Shown in pieces: positions 29,213 to 37,256 of a DNA stretch of 64,000 bases. Position 1 is the stretch's first letter. Every line of letters begins with the position of its first letter. A program made the position numbers and the translations under genes. The notes beneath the pieces were generated by a model. The model made no database searches. It saw only the letters and a list, made by a program, of their open reading frames with translations, and was not told where the DNA came from. The stretch comes from Acidobacteriota bacterium (lineage in GTDB: Bacteria > Acidobacteriota > Terriglobia > Bryobacterales > Bryobacteraceae): positions 186,001 through 250,000 of the forward strand of contig JACTMJ010000014.1 of assembly GCA_014584705.1 (NCBI GenBank), given 5' to 3'.

Positions 29213-30076
29213 GTGTCAACGGCCACCGCTTTCTCCGATTCCGCAACCACGCCTCCGGATCACCCGGAGCATCATTCCACGCCGGAGCCCACATCCTGGC
29301 AGGGAACCGTCCTCGACCTTCTCACGCAGGGCGCGTCCGTCGCCGCCGCCATGCGCCACGTCGGCTATTCCTCCGCCGCGTTCTACAAGGCCTGCAATCG
29401 CCATCCCGAATTCCGCGTTGAGGCCGGCCGCGCCCGCAACGCCTACCGCACCCAGGTCGCCGAAGAATTCCACGATGCGGAAGCCTTCGCCCGCGTGCTG
29501 GTGGATTCCGTCATGCGCGACGAAGCCCTCCCCGCCAGCCTCCGCCTCCGCGCCGCCCTCGCCATCCTCAACCGCAAGGGCGATCGCTGGCTCCCCAGTC
29601 CCATCCCCGATGACGGTGTGGACACCGTGGACACGATGGACACCACCAACATCATGGGCCTCACGGACATCGTGGACACCATGGACACCGTGGACAGCAT
29701 GGACACCGTGGACACCATGGACACCGTGGATACCATGGACACCGTGGACACCGTGGACAATCCCGCGGACTTCGCCTACCGCCAGATGCTCTCCGAGATC
29801 GAAGCGATGGATTCCGCGTTCCATTCCACCCTGCAAGACATGCACCCGGCACAACCCGCCGCGGAAGCCTCCTCGCCCATGGACACCGTGGACATTGCGG
29901 ACAGCATGGACACCGTGGACACAACCGGTATCCCCATTCCCCAACCCCGCCCCGGACTCACGACATCGGGGAGCGGACACTCCCCCAATTCCGCTCCGGG
30001 CGCACCCTCCATTTTCAGTGCGGATCGAAGCCGCGTCACCCTTCCCCCTTCCAATTATCGGCCAGCCGGATATTAG
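29213..30076 (+). CDS. Helix-turn-helix-like protein with (V/M)DT tripeptide arrays
   Basis: A 287-residue protein starting at a GTG eight bases after AAAGGAG. About residues 28-65 form a helical unit (WQGTVLDLLTQGASVAAAMRHVGYSSAAFYKACNRHPEF) resembling the DNA-binding part of phage small terminase or resolvase-type proteins (given here as the span, key residues VGYSSAAFY). A helical middle follows to about 135. Then come two arrays of the tripeptide V/M-D-T, at about 136-184 and 223-240, separated by an ordinary segment, and a Pro/Ser-rich tail. The arrays make it very acidic. Function unknown. Confidence 0.62.
   Translation: MSTATAFSDSATTPPDHPEHHSTPEPTSWQGTVLDLLTQGASVAAAMRHVGYSSAAFYKACNRHPEFRVEAGRARNAYRTQVAEEFHDAEAFARVLVDSVMRDEALPASLRLRAALAILNRKGDRWLPSPIPDDGVDTVDTMDTTNIMGLTDIVDTMDTVDSMDTVDTMDTVDTMDTVDTVDNPADFAYRQMLSEIEAMDSAFHSTLQDMHPAQPAAEASSPMDTVDIADSMDTVDTTGIPIPQPRPGLTTSGSGHSPNSAPGAPSIFSADRSRVTLPPSNYRPAGY
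29618..29763 (+). repeat. Minisatellite of GTGGACACC/ATGGACACC units
   Basis: About fifteen 9-base units encode alternating V-D-T and M-D-T; units at the left are interrupted by ACCAACATCATGGGCCTC. A second short array of the same unit lies at 29880-29925. Changes in unit number keep the reading frame, so length variation is tolerated. Confidence 0.9.
29880..29925 (+). repeat. Second short (V/M)DT array
   Basis: Five units, two degenerate (ATTGCGGAC, AGCATGGAC), of the same 9-base repeat within the same gene. Confidence 0.85.
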
Positions 30077-30334
30077 CTCCTCCACATTTGCATCCGGCCT
30101 TGAATCGCGCCGCACCGACAGGCTTTTCTGATCTTTTGGGCGAAGTTAGTCAGTGAGAATCCACCAGGAAGGAAACACTTTCCGTATAGCGCCACTCATC
30201 CGGTGTGGTGGCGAGTGGAGCAAAGCCGATGCAAGAACTTGTATGGCAAGCGCCAATAGCCGCTTCCTCATTGGCCTCGCGCGCCCCGTGGCCATGAGCA
30301 CGTTCTTGATGGGCGATGAAAGAGGAGATCTGAG

Positions 30335-30871
30335 ATGATTGCACGCACGAGACTATTTGTTGGCATTGCCGCGGCAATGTTTGCTTCAGGGATGATGACT
30401 ATACAGGCCAGGGCTCAAGCAACTCCAACAGATCCTCAAATTGTCGGAATCGTAGTCGCGGCGAACCAGATCGATATCGACTACGCCAAACTTGCGCTTT
30501 CGAAATCGAAAACCAAGCAGGTTCATGACTTTGCCCAGCAAATGGTTGACGACCATTCCGCGGTGCAGAAGTCCGTATTTGCTCTCGGCGCCAAGCTGAA
30601 AGTGACGCCAGCGGAGAGCGGCACCAGCAAGGCGCTGAAGGCGCAGGAAGTGAAAGTAACGAAGGAACTCAAGGCCGCCAACGGAGCGGCATTCGACAAG
30701 GCATACATCGATAACGAAATCGCCTATCACCAGGCCGTGATCGATACCGTCAACAAGGTCCTGATCCCGAACGCGAAGAATGCGGAGCTGAAATCGGCGC
30801 TCTCAGGAGCGGTGCCCCTCTTTGAAGGCCACTTGGAGCATGCCAAAAACATAAAGGCGGCACTGAAGTAG
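30335..30871 (+). CDS. DUF4142 family exported protein
   Basis: A 178-residue protein: signal peptide at 1-27 (ending in ARAQA), then a four-helix ferritin-like DUF4142 domain with the family pattern IVVAANQIDIDYAKLALSKS and HDFAQQMVDDHSAV, and EIAYHQAVIDTVNKVLIPNA. DUF4142 proteins are periplasmic or outer-membrane-associated with no agreed activity. Ribosome binding site AGAGGAGAT precedes the ATG. It is followed 42 bases later by a cupredoxin on the same strand, so they likely form an operon. Confidence 0.88.
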   Translation: MIARTRLFVGIAAAMFASGMMTIQARAQATPTDPQIVGIVVAANQIDIDYAKLALSKSKTKQVHDFAQQMVDDHSAVQKSVFALGAKLKVTPAESGTSKALKAQEVKVTKELKAANGAAFDKAYIDNEIAYHQAVIDTVNKVLIPNAKNAELKSALSGAVPLFEGHLEHAKNIKAALK

Positions 30872-30913
30872 CGCGTTCGCAAGCAGGATTTATCCAGTTG
30901 ATTGTGAGGATGT

Positions 30914-31309
30914 ATGTCTCGATTCCCATTGCTTAAGCGCTCCATCGTTTCTACGGGGTTTCTGCTGGCGGCGCTCTCTTTCGCATCGGTGATGTGGCTT
31001 GGCCCGCAAGAAGCCGATGCGCAATCCCGCGATGCCCTAGCGGCGAAAACAGCACCGGCAAAGCATCATTCCCTGCTGATCAAGGACTTCAAGTATCAGC
31101 CCGCCAGCCTCACGGTGAAGCGGGGGGACACGCTGGAATGGAAGAACGAAGATGTCGTGGCGCACACGGTTACCGCCGCTGACAAGAGCTTCGATTCCGG
31201 CAGTATTCCCGCCGGAGGTTCCTGGAAGTATGTTGCAAAGAAGCCGGGGACCTTCAACTATATCTGCACCTTTCACCCGAATATGAAAGCGAACCTCATC
31301 GTGCAATAG
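30914..31309 (+). CDS. Plastocyanin-like cupredoxin
   Basis: A 131-residue exported single-domain cupredoxin. Residues 1-36 are a long signal segment with ...LSFASVMWLGPQEADA. The type 1 copper ligands are visible as His84 (VVAHTVT), Cys118 (YICTF), His121 (HPNM) and Met124. Such proteins shuttle electrons in the periplasm. It probably shares a transcript with the DUF4142 gene; a hairpin follows 11 bases after the stop. Confidence 0.93.
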   Translation: MSRFPLLKRSIVSTGFLLAALSFASVMWLGPQEADAQSRDALAAKTAPAKHHSLLIKDFKYQPASLTVKRGDTLEWKNEDVVAHTVTAADKSFDSGSIPAGGSWKYVAKKPGTFNYICTFHPNMKANLIVQ

Positions 31310-31320
31310 TGAGGACGCCT

Positions 31321-31353
31321 TCCGGCCCGAGGGGGAACCCCTCTCGGGCCGGA
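31321..31353 (+). terminator. Hairpin after the cupredoxin gene
   Basis: TCCGGCCCGAG at 31321-31331 pairs with CTCGGGCCGGA at 31343-31353, and the stem continues through G/C pairs to a GAA loop with a short bulge. ACTTTC follows. A GC-rich stem directly after a stop is consistent with an intrinsic terminator. Confidence 0.65.
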
Positions 31354-31470
31354 TACTTTCGCATTCGTGTATCCCAGCAAAAACCGCATCCGCCCAAGGG
31401 CTCTCCGCTCCTTGCACTCTCTCCGTTCTCCGTGCGCGATTGGGCTGCAGTCGGCACTTCGGAAACCGGG

Positions 31471-32811
31471 CTAATCCGCCGGAGCGCGGAGGAGCAGGAA
31501 CGGACTATCTGGGGCCTTTCCGCTTCTTCCGATGCGGGCGAGGCGGCGCATCTCCTTCGAAGTCAGGGCGCGATGGAAGACGGCTACGCCGCCGATCCAT
31601 TGCGGCGTGCCCACGCTCCGCCCGCTGTGAATCACGCGGCCGATGGTGAACGGTCCGCCTTCGTCGATTGACTTAGGGCTATAGAGATCGTGCCCGAACC
31701 AGAAGGGGTTCACGCGAAGCGCAAGCAGTTCCCAGTGGGACGGCTGCCATTTCCCATCCGGCGTGCGGCGTTCGGTGAGCCGCGCTTTTGTGAACGCATA
31801 GGCAAGTTCCCACACGCGCGAGTCCGCGGAAGCGGAGATTCTGCGCCGCCGATAGGCGCGGTCTTCAGGGGGCTCGTAGAACTGGTCCGACGGAAAGTCC
31901 GCCACTTCGCCTTCCTGCATGCCCGGCAGGCGGTGAAGTTTTGCCTGCAGCCAGGCATGAGCGGACCAGCGAAAGAAGGGATGCTTTTGCGGCTCCTCAA
32001 TCCAGTACTCTTCCGCCTCTCCATCGAGGTAGGCGGTGACGGTGTTCTTTCGATTGTCGAAGACGAAGCCGGCGACGCTCCAGGCGGCGTCGAGCGCCTC
32101 CGCGGGCGCATCGGGCGCAACGGTTGGGATCGCGCGGCGCGTGGTGGCGAGGTTGCGGGCATAGATATCTCCGAAGGATCGGCCGCCGTTCTCCGAGACA
32201 TGGGCCGCCGCTGCGCCCTTGTTGGCGGCGAGACCGGCAAAGAGAGCGTACTGCCGGCGGCCGGCCTGGACGTTCACGGCCGGTTTGCCATCGACGAGGA
32301 GGTCGGTCCCCTCATGCCAGATCCCCGCGATGGCATGGTCTCCGCCCTGGCGGATCATCCACACGGCCATGGAGACGGACGCGCCGGGCCCTTTGATATC
32401 GAGGCCGGAATTGTGGATGGCGCGGCGGGGGGCCACGAGGACGGGCCGGAAATTTGCATCGGCTTCGTGGCGGAACTGCACGGCTTGGCCGAAAGGGCCT
32501 CTGCCAAGGAGCGGAAAGTCCGCATAGCTGGCCTCCCTGCCCTCATTCCAATAGCTGCGCACGTAGTTCTCCGCATCCAGCGGAAAGGCCGGGGACCCGG
32601 AAGCGGTATGCGCCACGAATCTGCGGGAGTCCTTGGGCTCTCGCAGAGCGAAGTCCCAGAACGCGGCCAGCCCAGGCACGCGGAGCACCTCGCGCACGCG
32701 CTGCCGATAAGCCGCCTCACCCTGCGATTGCCCGGACAACACCACAGCACAAGCGGCGATCAGGCAGACGGCACGGCAACCAAGCTTCCATCGAGCGGAC
32801 ATGTCCCCCAT
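31471..32811 (-). CDS. Secreted LamG/concanavalin-like protein
   Basis: A 446-residue exported protein: a signal segment (VCLIAACAVVLSGQSQG) lies at about 13-31. Later strands read FWDFALREPKDSRRF, GPGASVSMAVWMIRQGGDHAIAGIW, WSVAGFVFDNRKNTVTAYLDGEAEEYW and IGGVAVFHRALTSKEMRRLA, the pattern of LamG-like jelly-roll domains in large secreted proteins. Carbohydrate binding or lysis is possible but not shown. A start at 32799 is also possible. The next genes are on other strands. Confidence 0.65.
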   Translation of the reverse strand: MGDMSARWKLGCRAVCLIAACAVVLSGQSQGEAAYRQRVREVLRVPGLAAFWDFALREPKDSRRFVAHTASGSPAFPLDAENYVRSYWNEGREASYADFPLLGRGPFGQAVQFRHEADANFRPVLVAPRRAIHNSGLDIKGPGASVSMAVWMIRQGGDHAIAGIWHEGTDLLVDGKPAVNVQAGRRQYALFAGLAANKGAAAAHVSENGGRSFGDIYARNLATTRRAIPTVAPDAPAEALDAAWSVAGFVFDNRKNTVTAYLDGEAEEYWIEEPQKHPFFRWSAHAWLQAKLHRLPGMQEGEVADFPSDQFYEPPEDRAYRRRRISASADSRVWELAYAFTKARLTERRTPDGKWQPSHWELLALRVNPFWFGHDLYSPKSIDEGGPFTIGRVIHSGRSVGTPQWIGGVAVFHRALTSKEMRRLARIGRSGKAPDSPFLLLRAPAD

Positions 32812-32873
32812 CTTGCCAGATCGGGAGAGCGAGGCGCGGGAGGAGGTTCACAGCAAGAAAAGCGGCACTATGC

Positions 32874-32913
32874 AATATGCCCATGAATGGGTTCGCAAAG
32901 GTGATTGCATATT
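32874..32913. promoter_or_regulatory. Inverted repeat upstream of the methyltransferase gene
   Basis: AATATGC at 32874-32880 and GCATATT at 32907-32913 form an inverted repeat 26 bases apart, with a CCCAT-GA-ATGGG palindrome between them, just before the methyltransferase start. Such elements often serve control proteins or self-repression in restriction-modification loci; no C-protein gene is present. Confidence 0.4.
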
Positions 32914-32930
32914 CGATCTAACGTAAACTA

Positions 32931-33902
32931 ATGCGTATGCCGATGAAGCGGCCAATGAGGGTATTGGAACTGTGCGCGGGCGCGGGCGGCCAGGCTTTGG
33001 GGCTTGAGCGAGCGGGATTTGACCACGCGGCTCTAGCCGAAATCGATCCCGATTGCTGCAAGACGTTGCGCGCGAATCGGCCCGGATGGACCGTGCTTCA
33101 TCAGGATATCCGAGAGTTCGATGCCACGCCATTCGCGGGTGTGGATCTTGTCGCCGGGGGACTCCCCTGCCCTCCGTTTTCGGTGGCGGGAAAGCAACTG
33201 GGCGACCTGGACGAACGGAATCTTTTCCCGGATGCGCTGCGCATCGTTCGGGAGTGCCAGCCGAGGGCGGTGATGATCGAAAATGTCCGGGGAATTCTGG
33301 ATGCGGTCTTCTCGGATTACCGCCGCTACATCCAGGGCGAACTTGGAGAGATGGGCTATAGCACGGACTGGGCATTGCTCAACGCGAGCAGCTTCGGCGT
33401 TCCGCAGTTGCGCCCCCGCGTCGTATTTGTCGGCATTCACCGCGACGTCTGGCCGCATTTCCATTGGCCGATAAATCTTGATTCTTCCCCCACCGTGGGC
33501 GAAGCTCTTTACGATTGCATGGCCGCGAATGGATGGAAGGGCGCCGATGCATGGAAGCGGCAAGCCAGCCTGATCGCCCCCACAATCGTTGGCGGCTCCA
33601 AGAAGCATGGAGGCCCGGATCTTGGCCCCACCCGCGCGCGAGCCGCATGGGCGGCGCTTGGCGTCGACGGGCGGGGCGTCGCCGATGAGCCGCCTGGCGC
33701 GGATTTTCAGGGCATGCCGCGACTGACGGTTCGCATGGTCGCAAGAATTCAAGGCTTCCCCGACGACTGGCACTTCACGGGGAAAAAGACGAGCGCTTAT
33801 CGTCAAGTGGGAAATGCGTTCCCCCCTCCAGTAGCCGAAGCCGTGGCCCGGCAGATTGCCAGATGCCTCTCCGTGCGGACGCTGGCAACGCGAGCGTCAT
33901 AG
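32931..33902 (+). CDS. C5-cytosine DNA methyltransferase of a NaeI-like system
   Basis: A 323-residue C5-cytosine methyltransferase. Motifs: I ELCAGAGGQALGL at 13-25, IV GGLPCPPFS with catalytic Cys80, VI ENVRG at 117-121, VIII QLRPRVV, and IX/X RQVGNAFPPPVAEAVARQI at the end. It should protect host sites from the convergent NaeI-type nuclease, whose founding member cuts GCCGGC; the exact sequence methylated here is inferred. Starts at M5 and M9 are also possible. The stop lies six bases inside the vsr 3' end. Confidence 0.93.
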   Translation: MRMPMKRPMRVLELCAGAGGQALGLERAGFDHAALAEIDPDCCKTLRANRPGWTVLHQDIREFDATPFAGVDLVAGGLPCPPFSVAGKQLGDLDERNLFPDALRIVRECQPRAVMIENVRGILDAVFSDYRRYIQGELGEMGYSTDWALLNASSFGVPQLRPRVVFVGIHRDVWPHFHWPINLDSSPTVGEALYDCMAANGWKGADAWKRQASLIAPTIVGGSKKHGGPDLGPTRARAAWAALGVDGRGVADEPPGADFQGMPRLTVRMVARIQGFPDDWHFTGKKTSAYRQVGNAFPPPVAEAVARQIARCLSVRTLATRAS

Positions 33903-34310
33903 CTCACGGATTTTCCGTGCGATCCGGGCGACGGCGGATGCCGGATTCTTCTTGAGCGTGTGCTCCCAGATCCGAAGGACCGACCAGCCTTGGCGGCGCA
34001 GCCGGGCGCTCACACGCTTGTCCCTGGCCGTGTTCCGTTCCAGTTTTCCCCGCCAATAGGGGCGGCTGTGCTTCGGGGGCCTGTAGCATTTCGGACAGCC
34101 GTGCCAGAAACAGCCATCGACGAATACCGCAAGGCCAATTTCGTCGAAGACAAAGTCCGGCTTGCCTTCCACATCCCGCGGATTGACGCGCCATCCGCGG
34201 ATGCCAGCCCGGACCAGCCGATAACGCAGCGCAACTTCCGTGGTCCGGTTTCCCGTGGAGCGGATCGCCGCCATGTTGCGGGAGCGCTGCTCTTTTGTCA
34301 TCGGGTCCAT
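33897..34310 (-). CDS. vsr: Very short patch repair endonuclease
   Basis: A 137-residue endonuclease. Seen: TKEQRSRNMAAIRSTGNRTTE at the N-terminus, RDVEGKPDFVFDEIGLAVFVDGCFWHGCPKC around residues 60-90 (quoted as GKPDFVF and DGCFWHGCP), the PD-x-K-like core with metal-binding Asp and two His of Vsr, and the closing DLLRLVGPS-type helix RLRRQGWSVLRIWEH. Vsr nicks at T:G mismatches that arise when 5-methylcytosine deaminates at the methyltransferase site, so its presence supports cytosine methylation next door. Start 34310 (34301 possible). Confidence 0.93.
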   Translation of the reverse strand: MDPMTKEQRSRNMAAIRSTGNRTTEVALRYRLVRAGIRGWRVNPRDVEGKPDFVFDEIGLAVFVDGCFWHGCPKCYRPPKHSRPYWRGKLERNTARDKRVSARLRRQGWSVLRIWEHTLKKNPASAVARIARKIREL

Positions 34311-34330
34311 CGTTCGATTGCCGCGGTGAA

Positions 34331-35161
34331 TTAGATTTTGACGCAGATAAACTGATCGCGCGAGCATTCCTCCAGGCCGCGTCCGCGAATCTCCTCGCGG
34401 TCATAGAGCCCGGAAAGCAGGAGATACCCATCCCGTTCGAATGCGTCACGCGCCCCTCCGTTGCGTCTGAGCCGCTTCATGTAGTCCTTCTGCTGCGCCA
34501 CCGCTTCCACGATGTGGCGCGGAATTCGTCTTCCAGCCAAGGTTAGGAACAGCCGCCGAATGCGTTCGGTTCCGCTGACGGACATGTCCATGATGTAGCG
34601 AGCATCTTCGGGGGACACCGACATCCAGAAATTCCTTGGGTAGGCCGCGTCCTGGAATATCCAGCGAATCCGATTCCGGCCATCCTTCGATATCGTCCCT
34701 TTTCCGTCGCGGTTCCTCCCTTTGTTCAGGGTCTCCACCCTCGCGACCAGCAGCCCCGCCGAGAAGCTTCCGGAGGTCTCCGAGCAGGAAAGAAGCAAAC
34801 AAACTTCGCCGATGGCTTCAGGGGGAATCGTCCAGTTGGTTCCGATCGTAAACTTGACGTCGACCTCCCGATCACCCACGCGCAAGTCGAGGCGGCACCC
34901 CTTCACGAGTTGCAACAGATTTCGGAACAGAATCTCGATCTTGGTGCCGAGATAGGTCTTCTCCGTCTTCTCGAGTTCTTCGATAAGGCGACGCCTGGTG
35001 CGCGGAGTGTCAATCACTTCGTCTATCGCCTGCCGAAACAGGCGCGCAAGATTGCTGGCAAGGGCGTCGCGCCCCCCCGCCACTCGGAGCACTTCCAATT
35101 CGACTTCTTCAAGAACAGCCGCATCGGCATGTAAGGCGTCTGCCTTAGTACCATCCACCAT
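34331..35161 (-). CDS. NaeI-family type II restriction endonuclease
   Basis: A 276-residue protein. EKTYLGTKIEILF at 68-80 and VGDREVDVKFTIGTNW at 95-110 match the NaeI core; with Glu76, Asp92, Asp101 and Lys103 in the E-D-D-K pattern that I recall for NaeI. The second half carries QQKDYMKRLRRNGGARDAFE, the signature of the C-terminal Topo-like domain that binds a second site. NaeI requires two GCCGGC sites to cleave. It sits 20 bases upstream of vsr on the same strand and converges with the methyltransferase. The sequence recognised by this protein is inferred from the family only. Confidence 0.9.
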   Translation of the reverse strand: MVDGTKADALHADAAVLEEVELEVLRVAGGRDALASNLARLFRQAIDEVIDTPRTRRRLIEELEKTEKTYLGTKIEILFRNLLQLVKGCRLDLRVGDREVDVKFTIGTNWTIPPEAIGEVCLLLSCSETSGSFSAGLLVARVETLNKGRNRDGKGTISKDGRNRIRWIFQDAAYPRNFWMSVSPEDARYIMDMSVSGTERIRRLFLTLAGRRIPRHIVEAVAQQKDYMKRLRRNGGARDAFERDGYLLLSGLYDREEIRGRGLEECSRDQFICVKI

Positions 35162-35264
35162 GCCACGAGTCTACAATTGTGCGACCTGCCGTGGGCGCTC
35201 CTCAGAAACATGTCGCAGGGGCCACGGGTGGGTCTCATGATCACACGCGACCGCGCCCGCCGCC

Positions 35265-37112
35265 CTAAGCGCGAAGAAAATCGCGGAGTTGAGAGAGCCG
35301 GGGGGTGGCCTGGAAGTGCGCGATGGCGGCGCAGCGCTCGGACAACTGCTGGCGGACCGCATCGTCCACTTCGCCGACCACGGCAAGGCGAGGGATTGGG
35401 TTCGGCGCGCCGAGCTGCTCAAAAAGGGAGTTCGCGGAAGTCTCTTCCACGATCCGGCCGTGAATCAGGAGTGCGTGCCAAACCTTGGCGTTCAGTAACG
35501 GGAAAAGCTCCTCGTTGTTGTGCGCGGAGACGAAGGAGCGGCCCAGTTTCTGGAGCATCACTTCGAGCAGACGAAGCTCTACGGGGTTCTCGTGGGCGAC
35601 GAGGGTAGGCAGCATCTCCCCGCCCTTGTCGACAGGGTCCCGGTAGACATCGAGCGCGGTGAGGCCGGCGGATTCGAAGAGGGGGCCGACGGGGATGTGA
35701 CGCAGCTGGTAGAGCAGCGGAAGCAGCGTGGAAGGCAGCAAGGGGGCGCGCAGCACGGCGGAAGCTCCCTCCTTGTGCCGGGCGATCGCGGGCGTTCCGG
35801 CGCTCTCGCTGAGGATAATATGGAGCGGCGACCCAGGGTCGTTCAGCCGCAAAGCACGTTGGGCTATCCACGGGCTGAAGGTGCTGCTTCCTTCCGTGGA
35901 AAAGACCGCGTCAATGGCCTCGTCCGGGGTTGGTGGATGAAACACGCGCTCGGCGGCCTCTTCAGCGGCCGAGAAGCGCTCCACTGCAATTCCCGGCAAG
36001 GCTTTGAGCATGCGCAACAAAACATGAATCTGGTTGGAGTGCCGGTCATGGACGAGAACCCGGAGACCATCGAGGGAAACGGCGTCCGGCCCCCCGGACT
36101 CCGGTACTTCGGTGTAACGGATGGGGACGAGAGGAACCTGAACGACAAAGCGTGAACCCTTTCCGGGGTTGGATTCCACGTCGATCTCCCCAGCCATCAG
36201 ACCGACGAGTCGCTTGGAGAGGGAGAGCCCGAGACCCGTGCCTCCGTACTTTCGGGTGGTGGAAAGGTCGCCCTGCTGAAATTCGTTGAAGATCATCCGG
36301 AGGTTCTCGGGCTCAATGCCGATGCCGGTATCCTCAACGATCAGCCGCATCCAGAGCGTGCCTCCGCGGGATTCTCCTTCTTGGGCTTCGAGATGAACGG
36401 ACCCCGCCTGGGTGAATTTGATGGCATTCGAGAGCAGGTTCAGGATCACCTGACGCAGGCGGAAGGGGTCTCCGACAAACTTGCCCGGCATGCGGTGGGA
36501 GTAGCTGAGCCCGTAGGCGAGGCCTTTCCGTTCCGCTTGCGGATAGAGCAACGAGAATGCGCCCTCCAGCAGCTCGCGCAGGTCGAACGGCACCTTCTCA
36601 AGAGAGAGCTTCCCGGCTTCCAGTTTGGAAAGATCGAGAACGTCGTTGACGATGCGCACGAGGTCTTCGCCCGCCACCTGGATGAGTTCCACCTCACTGC
36701 GCTGCTTCTCCGTGAGCGGGGAATCGAGCAGGTTTCCCGTGAGGCCGAGAATTCCGTTCAGCGGCGTGCGGAGTTCGTGGCTCATGTTGGCAACGAACAG
36801 AGATTTGGTGACGCCAGCCTGGCGGGCGCGCATGCGGGTGTCGTCGAGCTCTTGCTCGCGCGCGGCCATGGTGGACCCGGCGATGGAGAGTTCCACGCGA
36901 AGCCGTTCCAGCTCCGACCGAGACGCGGCCATCTCCCGCTGGAGCGAAGTTTGCTCCTCCCGCAGGCGCGCGGCTTCCTCCCGCACGGCGCGGGCCTCTT
37001 CGTCGAGCCGCGCCAGCGCACGGCGGCTGCGGACAAACCGGGCAAGCAGCGCAACAAAAATTGCGAGGGAGACAATCGCCAGAATGGGAGCGACTAAGGA
37101 AGCGGCGTCCAT
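35265..37112 (-). CDS. Membrane-anchored histidine kinase with two degenerate receiver domains
   Basis: A 615-residue protein. One N-terminal membrane helix (ILAIVSLAIFVALLA), a coiled coil at about 35-100, then a HisKA domain with H-box FVANMSHELRTPLN, His112, and an ATP-binding domain with N-box RQVILNLLSNAIKFT, VEDTGIGI and GGTGLGLSLSKRL. Two receiver-like domains follow (about 350-475 and 495-615). Neither has the phosphoacceptor aspartate in the usual place: the corresponding strands read IDAVFST and HALLIHG. The partner response regulator must be separate or the domains act as sensors. No sensor domain outside the membrane helix. Confidence 0.9.
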   Translation of the reverse strand: MDAASLVAPILAIVSLAIFVALLARFVRSRRALARLDEEARAVREEAARLREEQTSLQREMAASRSELERLRVELSIAGSTMAAREQELDDTRMRARQAGVTKSLFVANMSHELRTPLNGILGLTGNLLDSPLTEKQRSEVELIQVAGEDLVRIVNDVLDLSKLEAGKLSLEKVPFDLRELLEGAFSLLYPQAERKGLAYGLSYSHRMPGKFVGDPFRLRQVILNLLSNAIKFTQAGSVHLEAQEGESRGGTLWMRLIVEDTGIGIEPENLRMIFNEFQQGDLSTTRKYGGTGLGLSLSKRLVGLMAGEIDVESNPGKGSRFVVQVPLVPIRYTEVPESGGPDAVSLDGLRVLVHDRHSNQIHVLLRMLKALPGIAVERFSAAEEAAERVFHPPTPDEAIDAVFSTEGSSTFSPWIAQRALRLNDPGSPLHIILSESAGTPAIARHKEGASAVLRAPLLPSTLLPLLYQLRHIPVGPLFESAGLTALDVYRDPVDKGGEMLPTLVAHENPVELRLLEVMLQKLGRSFVSAHNNEELFPLLNAKVWHALLIHGRIVEETSANSLFEQLGAPNPIPRLAVVGEVDDAVRQQLSERCAAIAHFQATPRLSQLRDFLRA

Positions 37113-37256
37113 GAGATATTGGCCAAACTCAACCGATTGGGCACTCTAACTGCCAGTGTCTCGTATTTTGTGTTTGCGTTCCGGTCTTCCGAATTCATGA
37201 TACGGGCGCGGCACGCGAATGCAATACAAGAATACCGGTGCGATAGAGTAATTCCC

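Noticed and set aside
29618..29925. Repeats that could be mistaken for a CRISPR array
   Set aside because: Units are 9 bases with no spacers and they encode a tripeptide in frame; there are no cas genes.
29216..30115. Long minus-strand frame rich in V-H-G repeats opposite the (V/M)DT gene
   Set aside because: It mirrors the same minisatellite on the other strand; the plus-strand frame has a good ribosome binding site and a structured N-terminus, this one does not.
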